Assembly: GCA_030149525.1 (NCBI GenBank)
Contig: JASBRJ010000308.1
Span: 1 to 44,226, forward strand
Reading direction: 5' to 3'
From: a bacterium
GTDB lineage: Bacteria > Vulcanimicrobiota > Xenobia > Xenobiales > JADMJV01
Length of the DNA stretch: 44,226 bases
The first letter of the stretch is position 1, and each line of letters begins with the position of its first letter. Positions 1 through 12,200 of the stretch are shown one piece after another. Below the pieces are notes generated by a model. The model was not told where the DNA came from. It did no database searches and saw only the letters and a program-made list of their open reading frames with translations. Position numbers and translations under genes: made by a program.

Positions 1-235
1 CGCTTCCGGTAGCCGCAGCACCTGCGTTGAACTGGGCATCGCCCACGCTACCACCGGCGTTGAGAATCACGTCTCCACCCAGAGCCACCGCTGCTGCGGT
101 GTTGGCTCCGTTGTTGTCCACGATGTTGCCGCCCGCTTCCAAGACCACTCGGGTGTTGGAAGTGACCTGGTCGGCGTTACCGTTACCCACGGTGATGTTG
201 CCCGCAGTCTCCAGGTGGGCGTCACCGTTTCGTGC
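1..235 (-). repeat. Near-identical DNA repeat in tpsA, copy 1
   Basis: This segment matches 1409-1645 closely at the DNA level over about 230 bp, including third codon positions, at an offset of 1408 bp. Its first ~100 bp also match 2279-2385. It probably continues beyond the left edge. The similarity is much higher than between average repeat units, suggesting recent duplication or gene conversion. Confidence 0.8.
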
Positions 236-3200
236 GGTCACATTTTCGTTCACACGAAGATCACCAGCAGCAACATCTACGCAAACCTCGGTGGCCCCGT
301 CGAGACCGACCACTGTCGTGAGTCCTTTGATGGTAGTCACTTGACCGATGGTAAGTCCGTCGTTGGTAACGATATCCTGTTCACTGAGATTCACATCCCC
401 CGTACCTGCAACTGCAGCCGCGACCAAGGTGTCGATCTCGATAGCATCCTCGGCACCGCCGGTGGCGTCGGAGCCGACCCCGCCTCCGGCGCGCAGAACT
501 ACGTTTCCGCCCGAAACCCCGGTTCCGCCCAGAGCGATAATGTTGGCGCCGTCGGCGAAGCCGTCTCCGTCGCCGTCCGTGGTCGAGTTTCCGTTTCCGT
601 CGGTAATGTTGCCGGTGGCTTCTACACTCACAGTACCGGTGACGTCATCTCCGCCACCCACGGCATTGTCCGCGCCGGTACCGGCCACAATGACACCGCG
701 GTCGACACCCACGGTATCGCCCAACTGAATGTTTCCGGTGGTTCGGATAGCAACATCGCCACGAGACACGATATTTCTGTCTACTACGAGGTCACCGGTG
801 ACATCGATACAGATATCGTTGGAATTGATGCCGTCTACTCTGGTACCCGTCTTCAGTGTAAACAGGTTAGAGGAGACGAAGCCCGCGTTAGTGTTGGAAA
901 GACTACCGTCTCGGAGATCGATGCTTCCGGAGGTCAGGGTCTGAGCAGCTACATTGGTGGCATCGAGATTGATGGCCGAGGCGTTTCCGATACCTGTGTC
1001 CGCGAGGAGCACAACATTGTCGGCGATAAGAGAGCCCGCAGCCACATTGCTGTCAGTGATCTGATCTGCTGCTTCCAGGCTGATGGTTTGACCGGCGGCC
1101 CCTGCTGTGACATCGACTGCGTTGAGGTTAATGTTTCCATCGCTATCGTTGTCGGTATCGCGAGTACGCATGGCGATGGAACCGTTGGTTGCCGTCACCG
1201 CCACGTTAACATCGAGAGCATCGTTGACCACGTCGAGACAGATATCCTGACCCGCCGTTACACCGTTGACGTTGGTTGTTCCACCCGCCTTGTTGGTGTA
1301 GCTGAGAGCTTCGATATCCAGACCGTCGGAGTTAGAGTCTATATCCACCACATTGACATCACCGGTACCGGCTCGTGCGGCCAGGTCGTCGGCGTCGATT
1401 TCAACGGGGCTTCCGGTAGCGGCAGCCATAGGATTGAACTGAGCATCGCCCACACTACCACCGGCATTGAGAATCACATCTCCACCAAGAGCTACCGCTG
1501 CTGCGGTGTTGGCTCCGTTGTTGTCCACGATGTTGCCGCCCGCCTCCAAGACCACTCGGGTGTTGGAAGTGACCTGGTCGGCGTTGCCGTTACCCACGGT
1601 GATGTTACCGGTGGCGTCAAGGTAAGCCTGGCCGTTTCGGGCCGTCACGCTTTCACTGACTTGCAGGTTGTCCGCAACATCGATGCACACCGCACCCGCT
1701 GCGTCCACACCGGTCACGGTATCGCCGTCTTTGAGGGTGCTCAGTTGAGCGATGGTCACATCGGTGCCTGCGGGGTTGGTGACTTCGATATTCACATCAC
1801 CCGAGGTGCGGCTGATCGCTGCAAGGTTGGCCGCTCGGACTTCCAGATCATCGTCACCGGCAGTGACATTATCACCGATACCGTTGACCGCATCCAGAAC
1901 CACGTTAGTGGCCACAATTGAACCGGTTCCGTCTACCGTATCGTTGATGTCGTCGGCAGACTCTACGCTCACCGTCTGGTTGGCCGTCGCGGCGGTGACA
2001 TCGGCACCATTGAGGTTGATGTCTCCGGTACGAGTCTTCAGAGCCACACTACCGTTGGTGGCGGTGACGACCTGATTCACGTCGAGGTTGCCGTTGACCA
2101 CATCGAGACAGATGTCCTGACCCGCCGTTACACCGTTGACGTTCGTTGTACCGCCCGCTTTATTGGTGTAGCTGAGAGCTTCGATGTCCAGACCGTCGGA
2201 GTTGGAGTCTAGGTCGACGATATTGATGTCACCTGTACCGGCGCGTGCGGCCAGGTCGTCGGTGTCGATTTCAAAGGCGCTTCCGGTAGCCGCAGCACCT
2301 GCGTTGAACTGGGCATCGCCCACACTGCCCGCAGCGTTGAGAATTACGTCTCCACCCAGAGCCACTACGGCTGCATTGCCGTTGCCGTTGCTGTCGACGA
2401 TATCTCCGCTGGTGGTCTCGATGATCACCGACTGGTTGGCATCCGTGGTGCGAATCTGCTCTACATTGACGTCCCCGTCACCCACGGTCACGGTTCCGCT
2501 TGCGCGGATCTCCACCACACCGGTACCGCCGGCCGCTGTTCCACTTACGATGCTCTCATTCACGGTGAGGGCACCGGTGGTATCTAAACAGATGTCCGTT
2601 GCAGCGGTGATACCGGTAACAGTTTGGGCTCCACCGTCTTTGTCGGTGTAGTTCGCGGCCACCACATTGGTGAGCCCGGCCCCGTTTTCGTCGAGATTAA
2701 CGTCGCCTGCGGTACGGCTCACAGCTGCCAGATTTGCGGCCTGAACTTCCACATCGACGGTCCCGGCTTCGTCACCGATTCCGTTGACGGAATCGAGAAC
2801 CACGGTGTTACCCACGATTTCACCGTTTCCATCGGTGTCATCGGTGATTTCGTCACCGGCGTCGAGAATGACTCGCCCGGTTGCTCCAGTGGCCTCGATG
2901 TTCTCGCCAACAGCGATACTATTAACAATGTCGCCTTCGGCACTCAAGAAGACTTCGTTACCGCCTCTCACAGCGCGGTCCACGATCAAGTTACCACCGC
3001 CTGCCACAACGTCGAGACAGACGCTACCCGCAGTTTGAACACCGGTGATGTTTCCACCACCTTTTTCCAGAGTCAACTGGGTGACAGTGAGGTTACCCGT
3101 GAGATCGTCGACGAAAACACCGTTGGAGGCCGCATTGGTTGTGCGGGCGGCAAACAGGTCGGTCTGAATCTGTAGAGGTGCAGCAGCGCTTGCCACGGCA

Positions 3201-6200
3201 TCGTCTACCGAGATAACGACCTGTCCGTTAGCGTTGCGAGTCTGGAGATCGACGGTTCCATCGCTGAGGATGTTGGTGATACCACCGGTGGTCGACTCAA
3301 GAGAGACCTTGTCGTCGGCGGTGACCCGGTTATTTTCGTTATTGAAGTTGATATCGTCTCGGGCTTTCAGGGCCACGAAGGAGTTGCCCGCCGCGGTGCC
3401 CTCACCGGCGTTAACCGCCTCGTCGAGTACCAGGCTTCCCTGGACCACTTCGATACAAACATCGTCATCGGCGTCCACACCGGTGATGGTGTCGTTGCCT
3501 TTAAGGGTGTTGACCGAACCGATGGTGAGGCTGCCGGTGGTATCTTGCACGAAGACACTTCCCGTTCCACCCTGGGCAGCCAGTGTCGTGGTGGCGAGAC
3601 TCAGGTCGTCGGAGGCCGCTCCGATTCCGTTAGCCTCTAGAACCGTGACGTTAGCCGAAACGGAGGCAGGACCGCCGTTGGAAGTGTTGTTGTCGTCGTT
3701 GATGGAGCCGCCCGCTTCAAGGGATACCGTGCCGTTGTTGGCGCTGATGCTCTCGGTATTGGCCGCATTCGTACCCCCGGCGTTATCACCGACAGTGATG
3801 TTCCCGGAGGCCAGAATGGCCACATTGCCGTTGGTCGAGGTGACGTCGTCGTCCACATCGAGGTTACCCGTGAGTTCCAGACAAAAGTCGCCTGCCAGGG
3901 AAACTCCGTCGACAGCGACGCCTCCCTTACGAGTACTCCTGTTAGCAATGGTAAGGTTGGCGTCCCTATCCAGAAGGTCCATACTTCCAGCACCGGTGCT
4001 CTGAGCGGCCAGAACGTCGGCATTGAATTCGAACATATTGGTGCTACCGGCGACCGTGCCGGTGCCGTCGCCGGTCACGTTACCACCCACAGAGAGAATC
4101 AGACTATCCCCTGCGTTTATGGCGACCGCTCCAGCACCGTTGCTGTCCACCAGGTTACCGGTTGTGATCTCAACCGAGACATCATCGCCCGCTGAGACAA
4201 CTTTGCCCGCGCCGACGGTGATGTTACCGGTGCTGGTTCGGAGCGCCACATCGTCGGTAGCCACGATGCTTTCGTCGATGTTGATATTGCCACCGGTGAC
4301 GTCGATGCAGATATCCCGGTTACCGGTTACACCGGTCACCGTGACCATGCCACCCGCTTTGTTGGTTATCGTACGCGAAACCAGAGTTAATCCGGCGTTA
4401 TCGATATCGCGAATATTGATATCATCGTTGTTTCCGCCGTTGAGTCCGGCCTGGGCGGCCAGGTTCGCTGTTGTGACCTCAATGTCGTTGGCAGTTCCGT
4501 TCTCGCCGTCGAGACCGATTCGATCTTGAACAGACATCACAACGGTTCCGCCCTGAGAGTCCAGGTTGTTGGCCGTATCGTTATTGTCCACCACATTGCC
4601 GCCGGATATGACGGAGATGGTTTGACCCGAACCACTTCTTACTACACCGGTAGAGCCGTTCCCGAGCTCCATATTACCGTCGGACTCAAGAGCAACATTT
4701 CCGGTAATGGAGGTGACGTTTTGATTGACGTCAAGAATTCCGCCCACATCCAGACAGATATCGTTGGTGGCGGTAATGGTGGCCCCAACTTCCAGTTCAC
4801 CCGCGGTGACCACATCGAGGGCGCCGCCAGAGGTGATTCCGTCTACGTTTCCAGTTTTCAGGGGAACATTATTTTGCACCTGAACAGTACCGGTTCCACG
4901 ACTATCGAGGTTCAGGTCACCGCCCGACTGAGCGGCAAGACCATTATCCACGTCAATGCGCAGGGCTCCGGTTCCGCCAACCCCGATGGTTCCACCGGCC
5001 TTGAGCGCCAGGTCGTCGTCGGAGGTGACCGTAACAGCGCCGTTGTCCTGAACGATGTTTCCGGTGGTCGCTTCAATACCCACGTCGGCGTTGTTGCTGG
5101 CGTCGTTATTGATTTCGGCTCCAATGAAGACATCGCTTGACGCTTCCAAGAAGATATTGCCGTTGATTCGGGTGATATCGTTGTCGATATCGAGATCACC
5201 GTTCTCCACATCAATACAGACGTTGTTGGCATCCACCACTCCGGTTTCCGTGAAGAGACAGATGGTTTCGGTAACACTACCCACTCTGAGATCGGTTGCA
5301 AAAATTGCGCTTCCGCCTCGGATATTGATGTCGCCCTGAGCCACTGGAGTTCCGTTGTTGGTGGAAGCAGCGAAGATTGTCGTGCCGCCGGCAGAGGAGG
5401 CGAAGAGGTTGATAGGAGCAGAGGTTGTTCCGATGGCCCCATTGGACAGCAAGAGAACTTCATCGGCCTGAACCCGGCCCTGGCTTGCAAAATTCGCGTC
5501 GCTCAGATTCTTAGCGTCGGCTCTGATAAAGTCGGCCGACTTCAGAGCCGCCCGGTTTCCTTTGGCCTGAACGTTACCCACCAGCATTCCGGAACCGTTA
5601 CGGGTTTCGATGAGAGCACTCACGTCGGTGGTCTCACCAACAATCACACTTCCGGCGGTAGTAACACCTTCTGAGACCAGATAAACTTCACCGTTTCCAG
5701 CGCTGTTTTCGACCTCAACGTCGTTGTAGATGATATTACCGATATTGCGGAGATAAACGTTTCCGCCCGTCCCGGTGACGGCTCCCAGAGCTTCCCCGGC
5801 TCCGGTATTGTCTCGACCAACATAGATGGAGGACTCCAGAACAACAAGATCCAGAGCCTCCCGTAGCGCGTCGGCCTTGACGGCGGAAGTATTTCCGATG
5901 CGGCCGTTTCGAGTAATACCAACGAACTCTTTTGCGAAGACGTTACCGTTAGTATCGTCGTTCTTCTCGTCGATATTGCCGTTCTGATTCTCCACTGTTA
6001 CGGTACCGTTGGTTGCCGCAACGGTACCGATGAGAATGTCTCCGGCTCCGGTAGAGGTGATGTTCACATTACTGTTGGCACCGGCTCGGATATCGGTAGC
6101 GCAGATCTCACCAGTGCCGGTGAGAACAACGTCGCCCTCTCTGGGCGGGGTGGGAGGAGCCGTCCCCGGGGTAGCCAGGGTCGGAGGCGTCACACCACCG

Positions 6201-9200
6201 GGAACAAACCCGGCTCCACCGTTGTCGTGGAAAGGAGCCACGAAACTCAGATCGGTACCGGAAACCACTTGGCGATACTCAACGTCGTTGGTGGCGTTGA
6301 TGAAAATATCCCCTTCTCCGGCAGTCGCCCCCTGATTCTCAGTGTAGGCGTTGACTCGAGTCATGTTGGCGCCGGCCTGAGAGATCACCTGAATAGGAGC
6401 GGCATTGGTTCCGATATTAGTCCCCTCGGCAACCAGGGTAATGGTCCCTTGCTCGGTGTTGGTACCGCCGTTGGTCAGGTCGATACCTGCACCACCGGTA
6501 GCCATGAGGATTCCGCCGTCGTCGCCTCGGGCCTGAACTTCAAGCAGAGGGCTCAAATTGAAAGGGTCGGGCCCTGCCGAGACTGCGGTGTAGGTACCGA
6601 TTTCTACGTTTCCGCCGCTTCCTGCAGCCAGAGTGTTGTTCTGACGGGCGAAGGTGTCGTTATTGCCGTTGGGATCGGTGTTAAAAGTTCCGTCGAGAGT
6701 GAAGGCTCCGTTGACCACATAGACCTGAGCCTCGTCCACCGTTCCCGCCGTTCCAATCAGGTCCGACACGGTGTCGAGTCGATTGTTAGCAATCCGCACA
6801 CCACCAGCCTGGAAGCCCGCTGCCACACCGTCCTGGTCCCACAAGACCGTCACGTCGCCGCCGGCCGTGGCGTTGCCCTGATTTACCGACAAGAAGAGGT
6901 TACGGATAGGGGAGGTGTTCTGAATGAATCCGCTGGTATCCAGACCGTTGGCGCTGACACAAATATCCTCAACCGACATAAAGATGGGGTTAGCAGCGGA
7001 CCCCATGCTTCCGGTTTGAGTGATAAGGTCGGCGTTCTTGGCTGTAATGGTACTGCCGCTCGTGTTGGTGATGGAACCGCCACTGATGATACGGACGAAC
7101 TCGTCGTCGGTTCCATCCGCTCCACCACTCACATCGATATCAGATTTAATATCTACGGTACGTCCGGTATTTCGCTCGATGAGCGTAAAGTCTGTACCAG
7201 ACGCGCTCTTGGAGAAGGTCAGGTCGTTGACACCCACTGTGGTAGCGTCCACCGCGTAGCTCACGGTCACGTTACCGCCAGGCCCGAACTCGTCGAAGGT
7301 AAGGCTGTAGTCACTGTTGTCGACATCGATGATCAGGTGCTCGATGGTGGAAGTCTCTGTGAGGAAGACCCCACCGGTGTCCGAGCGAGCCGTGATGGTG
7401 TCGCAGACCTCGGTCTCCAGGTTGTCGCCTGCTGTACCGATGTTGCCGTGGGCCAGCAGAATTACGTTTTCCCCAGCCAGGTCGATGTTGGCGTTACCGC
7501 CGCGAGGGAAGCTCGTGGTGCCCGGGTCGCCTTCGTCGGTGATGTTACCGGCCGCATTGTCGGAAGCGATGAGGGTGAGGGTATTGCTATCGCCGGCCGC
7601 GCAGTCGCCTACATCGGCGTAATCGAGAGAGATGTCACCGGTTTGGGTCTCGAAGGTGACGTTGGTGTTGGCCATACCGTTGTCGGTGATCAACAAGCGG
7701 TCGGTGCCGGAATCAAACGTCATAGTCGACTGACCGGCATCCCAGGAACCGCTGACGTCAGAGCCATTTTGGACCCTCACGATAAGATTCGACGGCCCAT
7801 TGCTGTTAGTGTCCGTGAAAGATATCTCATCGACAGCGATCAACGTGAGTGTCTTATCCACATCAGTCAGCAGGTTAAAAATATCGTCGCCAGAGGTGAA
7901 AGTGGCGTTTCCAAGGGTCGTCAAAACTCCGCCACCGACTATGTCGCTTCCGGTGGTTGTAATATTCACGTCGGTCATCCGGGAATTATTCAACGTGGTG
8001 GTGTTAACGTTAATGTCACCCGCTACTTCAGTGAGAGAGAAGGTTCCCACATCCATCCCGGCGGTTGCCGTGGAGAGATTCGTTCCATCGTAAGCGACAT
8101 TGCCGCCGTTGTTGTTGGTAATGATGTCGAATGCGGTATTTCGACTCTGAACCGTCACACTGTTGAGACCGTCAATATTGTCGAGATCGTACACGCCCGA
8201 TCCGGCACCCACGGCCTGATCATTGATGGCGATAGAGTCGACGTCGGTATCCAGAAGAACCTGGCTCATGGCACCGGTGGAAGTGATAGTCAAGCTTCCA
8301 GCCTTTAAGTCAACAGCCGCATCGTTGGGGAATTGGGTGACCTGCGCACCGCCTCCAAGATTAAAAGCCGCTGTACCGCCTGCCGTGAGAGAGCCGATAT
8401 TTGTGATCACTCCACCAGGGACGTTCAAAGTCAAATTCCCGGTCACGGAAGTCCCGGCGTTGGTGTCGTCCAACTGGAGAAAACCGACCGCATCGACAGT
8501 GGCGTTCCCGCCCACACTTTGGAGGTCGACTGTGCCACCCATTCCGGAGGTAGCGTCGACCACAAGATTTCCGGTAGCGTTGACCGAGACATCGCCACCG
8601 TTGGCGGTAATATCGGCGGCCGCATCACCGTCTTCGGTGAGATTGCCCGCCACTTTAATGTTGATATTGGTGCCGTTGGCAACCACACTATCCACCGTAT
8701 TTCCAGCCGTGCGATTCTCGTAGTTGATGGTGGAGACGTTGCCCGTACCGGTGATGTCGAGCCCGGGGCCTGCCGTATCAATAACGCCACTGGTTCCCGT
8801 CATAAGAACATCAGCGTTATTGTGCTTCACAGTGGCCGAGTCAAAATCTCCCGCAGTCACGTTGAGTCCAACGTTGTTGCCCGCATCCACGGAGAGTTCT
8901 CCGGGACTGTTCGTCGTACTCACGACTCCCAGTCGAGCCGCCCGAGTACCCACTCCACCCGTTGCGGTAAGCTGAACATCGGTATCGGCGCCAACAGTGA
9001 TGTCGGTGCCACCGTCGGAAATAATGCTGCCGTTTTGGGCGGTCAACTTGACCAGCGCACGGCCATTTGCAGCGTCATTGACGCCACCGTTTCCGTCGAT
9101 GCTGATCCCGTCCACGTTCAAGTCGCCCGTAGTCAGCGTTATATCCATGGCCACGTCGTAGCCGTCGGTATTCTGTTCACCGTTGGTGTCAGTGATGGCG

Positions 9201-12200
9201 GTGGAAGTGATAACATTCCCCGCCGCCGTGAAAGTCAGCGAGCCGTTAGCAGCCCCGATGAAAGCATCTGCACTGCCGTCGGTGGTCAAGCCGAACACTT
9301 CTAACTCACCGGCACTGGTTACGAAAAATCCGTTATCACCCCGTCCGGTAATCTCTCTGACGTCCACCTCGATAGGGTCTCCGGCGGTTCCCACCGAGCC
9401 ACCCAGGGCCACCATGTTGAGAGTCTGGGAGAAAATATTGGTGTCATTTTCATCAAAGACTACAGTGGAATTGAGAATGCTTCCGTTGGTGGTTTGAAGC
9501 GAGGCTGAGGACAAAGGATTAGCCGCTGAGCCTAGCTGACCCACCACAATATCACCGGCGTTGCTGCGAGTGAAAGACAGAGAACTGAAACTGTCGCCCG
9601 CACTGTCCTGAACATTGAGAAGATTAGCCTCAGCAGGAGGTGTAGCGACATCGTCGGAGGCGAATTGAACGAAATTGGTATTGGGATCCTGGGCATGAAC
9701 GATATTGACCGGTCCACCGGCTTGAACCGAGAGACTCACCGCTCCGCCGGTCCCCGCCGTGTTGTTCACAGTGATCGGCTCAATCGCTGTGGCCGGAGTG
9801 ACCCCGTCTTTATTGTAAGTGAAGGTACCAATACGCTCACCGGCGCTCAAGCTGATGGTGTCGGCTTGAATCTGTTGACCGGCTGTGAGGGTGTCCAGAA
9901 TGGACCCGCCCGTCTGCAGACTAAAAGAGTTCGCCGTAACCCCGTCCATCTCAAATGTTCTATTTTGCGACTCGATGAAAGTCAGATTGATGGCCGCATT
10001 GTTGAAGTCAAAGGTGGAGAACGCGTTCGTCACCCCGGGCGGGCGATCAAAATTCGGATCGAGAGCTTCGAGGGCAGACTCCAGGTTGGCGTTCGCCACA
10101 GTAACATCGTTACCATCAATGTTGACTCGGCTGTTGTTGGAGCGAACGGTTAAGCCCGTCGTTCCGGCCGTCGTGAAATTGATCTGACTATTGTTGTTAC
10201 GACCTTGCACATCAAGGGTGGTGACACTAGTATTGAGCGTACTTGAGTTACCAATTTGATCCCCTACAAGGGTGGCCGAATCGGCACTGAGATCGGTTGC
10301 AGCAGCGCCCCCATTGATATTGCCCGAGGAGTTCACCGAAACGGTAGCGGCCTGAAGACCATTAAGCTCTACGTTGCTCTGATCGGTAATGTTGACCGTC
10401 GTTCCCACCCCGGTTCCGGTGGAGGGAGAAGCCGTTCTGAGATCACTCGAAGCGACCCTGACCGTGGAACCGATATCCTGCACCGTAAGACTACCGGCCA
10501 CCGCGGGTTGTCCGTTGGCTCCCCCTACGATATCAAGTGTGATATCACTGGAGTTATCGGTCGTGAGATTAAGAACCCTGGGATTGGACTGACTAAAGCC
10601 GGAGATATCCAGGCCACCGGCAGGGCTTCCAGCGGAAGGGTAGGTGGAGTTGGCAGAGACAAGAACATCGCCGTCCCTGGCGTCAAAACTTAGGATGTCG
10701 CCCACGACATTTGCCGCTGCGCCATTCCCGTCATAGATATTCCTATCAACGGCGAGACTGATGGTCCCGGTGCCGGCGCTAATGACAGTCCCGAGATAAA
10801 GATCTCGACCAGAATCGAGAGTGAGACTACCTGTTCCACCGACGCGAATGGAGTCGTTGGGGTCGGCGAAAAGAATATCCCCGGTGTTGGTAGTTAGAGT
10901 GAGGCTGACATTGTCATTGAGAAGGAGCTGATTGTCGGCCAGGTCGTTTATGGTGATCTGGGTTCCGGCGGTCAACTGAACGTTGGTTGTGCCGCTTAGA
11001 CCCTCCAGAAAATTCTCAGAGATGGAACTGCTCTGTCCGCCGTCGGCCACGGAAACGTTGGTGTCGCCGTCGAGTTGCCCGCCACCACCGGAAACGATAG
11101 CCAGAAACTCGGGGTCGATGAGCCAGGTACCGGCGTCCCCATTTGAAGCACTAGCGTCGGCGTAGTCTTCCAGGATGATCCGACCGTACCCGGAGGTATC
11201 GATGAACCCGCCGTCTCCGCCCAGGATGCTTCCTTTAGCTTCAACAGTAGCTCCCTGGGACAGCTTCATGGTTCCGTGAGACAGAGCGATGATCTCGCCG
11301 CCGTTGGAGGCTTCGCCCTGACCACTGGCCTCGATCACAGCCTCAGGACCGACCACTGTCAGCCGACCGGAATCGAGAACGACCTTCCCGGCATCCTTGC
11401 CGCCAGTGCCGTTGGCACGAATGGTCCCATTGTTGAGAACAGTTTCGGCCGCGCCGACAAGACTCACCGTACCGTCGGCGTTCTCGATCAAGCCGCCAGC
11501 TTCGGTTAGGTTCGGGTCCTGAATCACGTTAGCCAGCAACTGAGAGACCGTCTGCCGATCGACGACCACGGTGCCAGGGTTGGCCGTGTCCATGTGACCA
11601 ATGTTGTAGTTGATCAGGTTGCGCCCGTCGAAGTTGAGAGTCGCCGACTCTCCCGACATAAGATTAACTTTGCCCAGATTAGCGACGATGAGACCCTCGT
11701 TGGAAACGAGAGGCGCCATAAGAACGGCATAGCCGCCGTCGGTGATGGTAATTGAGCCCTGGTTAACAACCGAAGCCAGCGCCTTATTCTGGTCTTGAGT
11801 GAAGCGGAAATTGCCGTTCAAGAAATCATCATTGGAAATATTGAGGGTCGAGGCGACCAACCCACCAACATTCACGACCGCGCTGGGCCCGAAGAGGATG
11901 CCGTTGGGATTAATAATGAAAACATTCCCGTTGGCGGACATATTGCCCAGGATGTGGGTCGGGTCTTGACCCGTAACCCGGTTGAGAATAGCCGACAGTT
12001 GATTCGGCTGCAGAAAGCGAACCGATTCTCCGTGGCCGATTCCGAACTTCTGCCAGTCAATGATGGCCTTCTGGGTCATCTGCTCAATATGAAGCGTGTT
12101 AGGCCCCACATTTCTGATATTCACGTCACCGGCACGAACAGTACCGCCCGACGGATTCGCCTGAGCCACTCCCATCCCAAAAAATGAAGAAAGCAAAGCC

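Larger units (their letters stand above)
250..5250 (-). repeat. Array of ~12 one-cysteine repeats (~146 aa each) inside TpsA
   Basis: Twelve in-frame cysteine codons lie at 281, 809, 1238, 1685, 2108, 2588, 3017, 3455, 3881, 4307, 4754 and 5216 (lowest base). Each sits in a motif close to D-[IV]-C-[IL]-[DE]-V, for example DICLDV, DICIDV, VCLDV and FCLEL. Spacings are 176, 143, 149, 141, 160, 143, 146, 142, 142, 149 and 154 codons. The cysteine motif is usually followed by an aspartate-rich stretch such as GDLDIDND, then by I[QN]LG/VGN-type beta-strand turns. Bounds of the array are approximate. Confidence 0.85.

Noticed and set aside
1-5300. CRISPR array or DNA satellite
   Set aside because: The repeats are long (~430 bp), in frame, divergent and encode beta-helix protein; there are no short identical repeats with unique spacers.
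215-9304. Long plus-strand open frames across the first 12 kb (for example 215-1921, 6227-8308, 8333-9304)
   Set aside because: They are the exact antisense of the tpsA codons. The repetitive, Gly/Asn/Thr/Val-rich tpsA sequence has almost no antisense stops. Their translations match no family, and they lack consistent ribosome sites.
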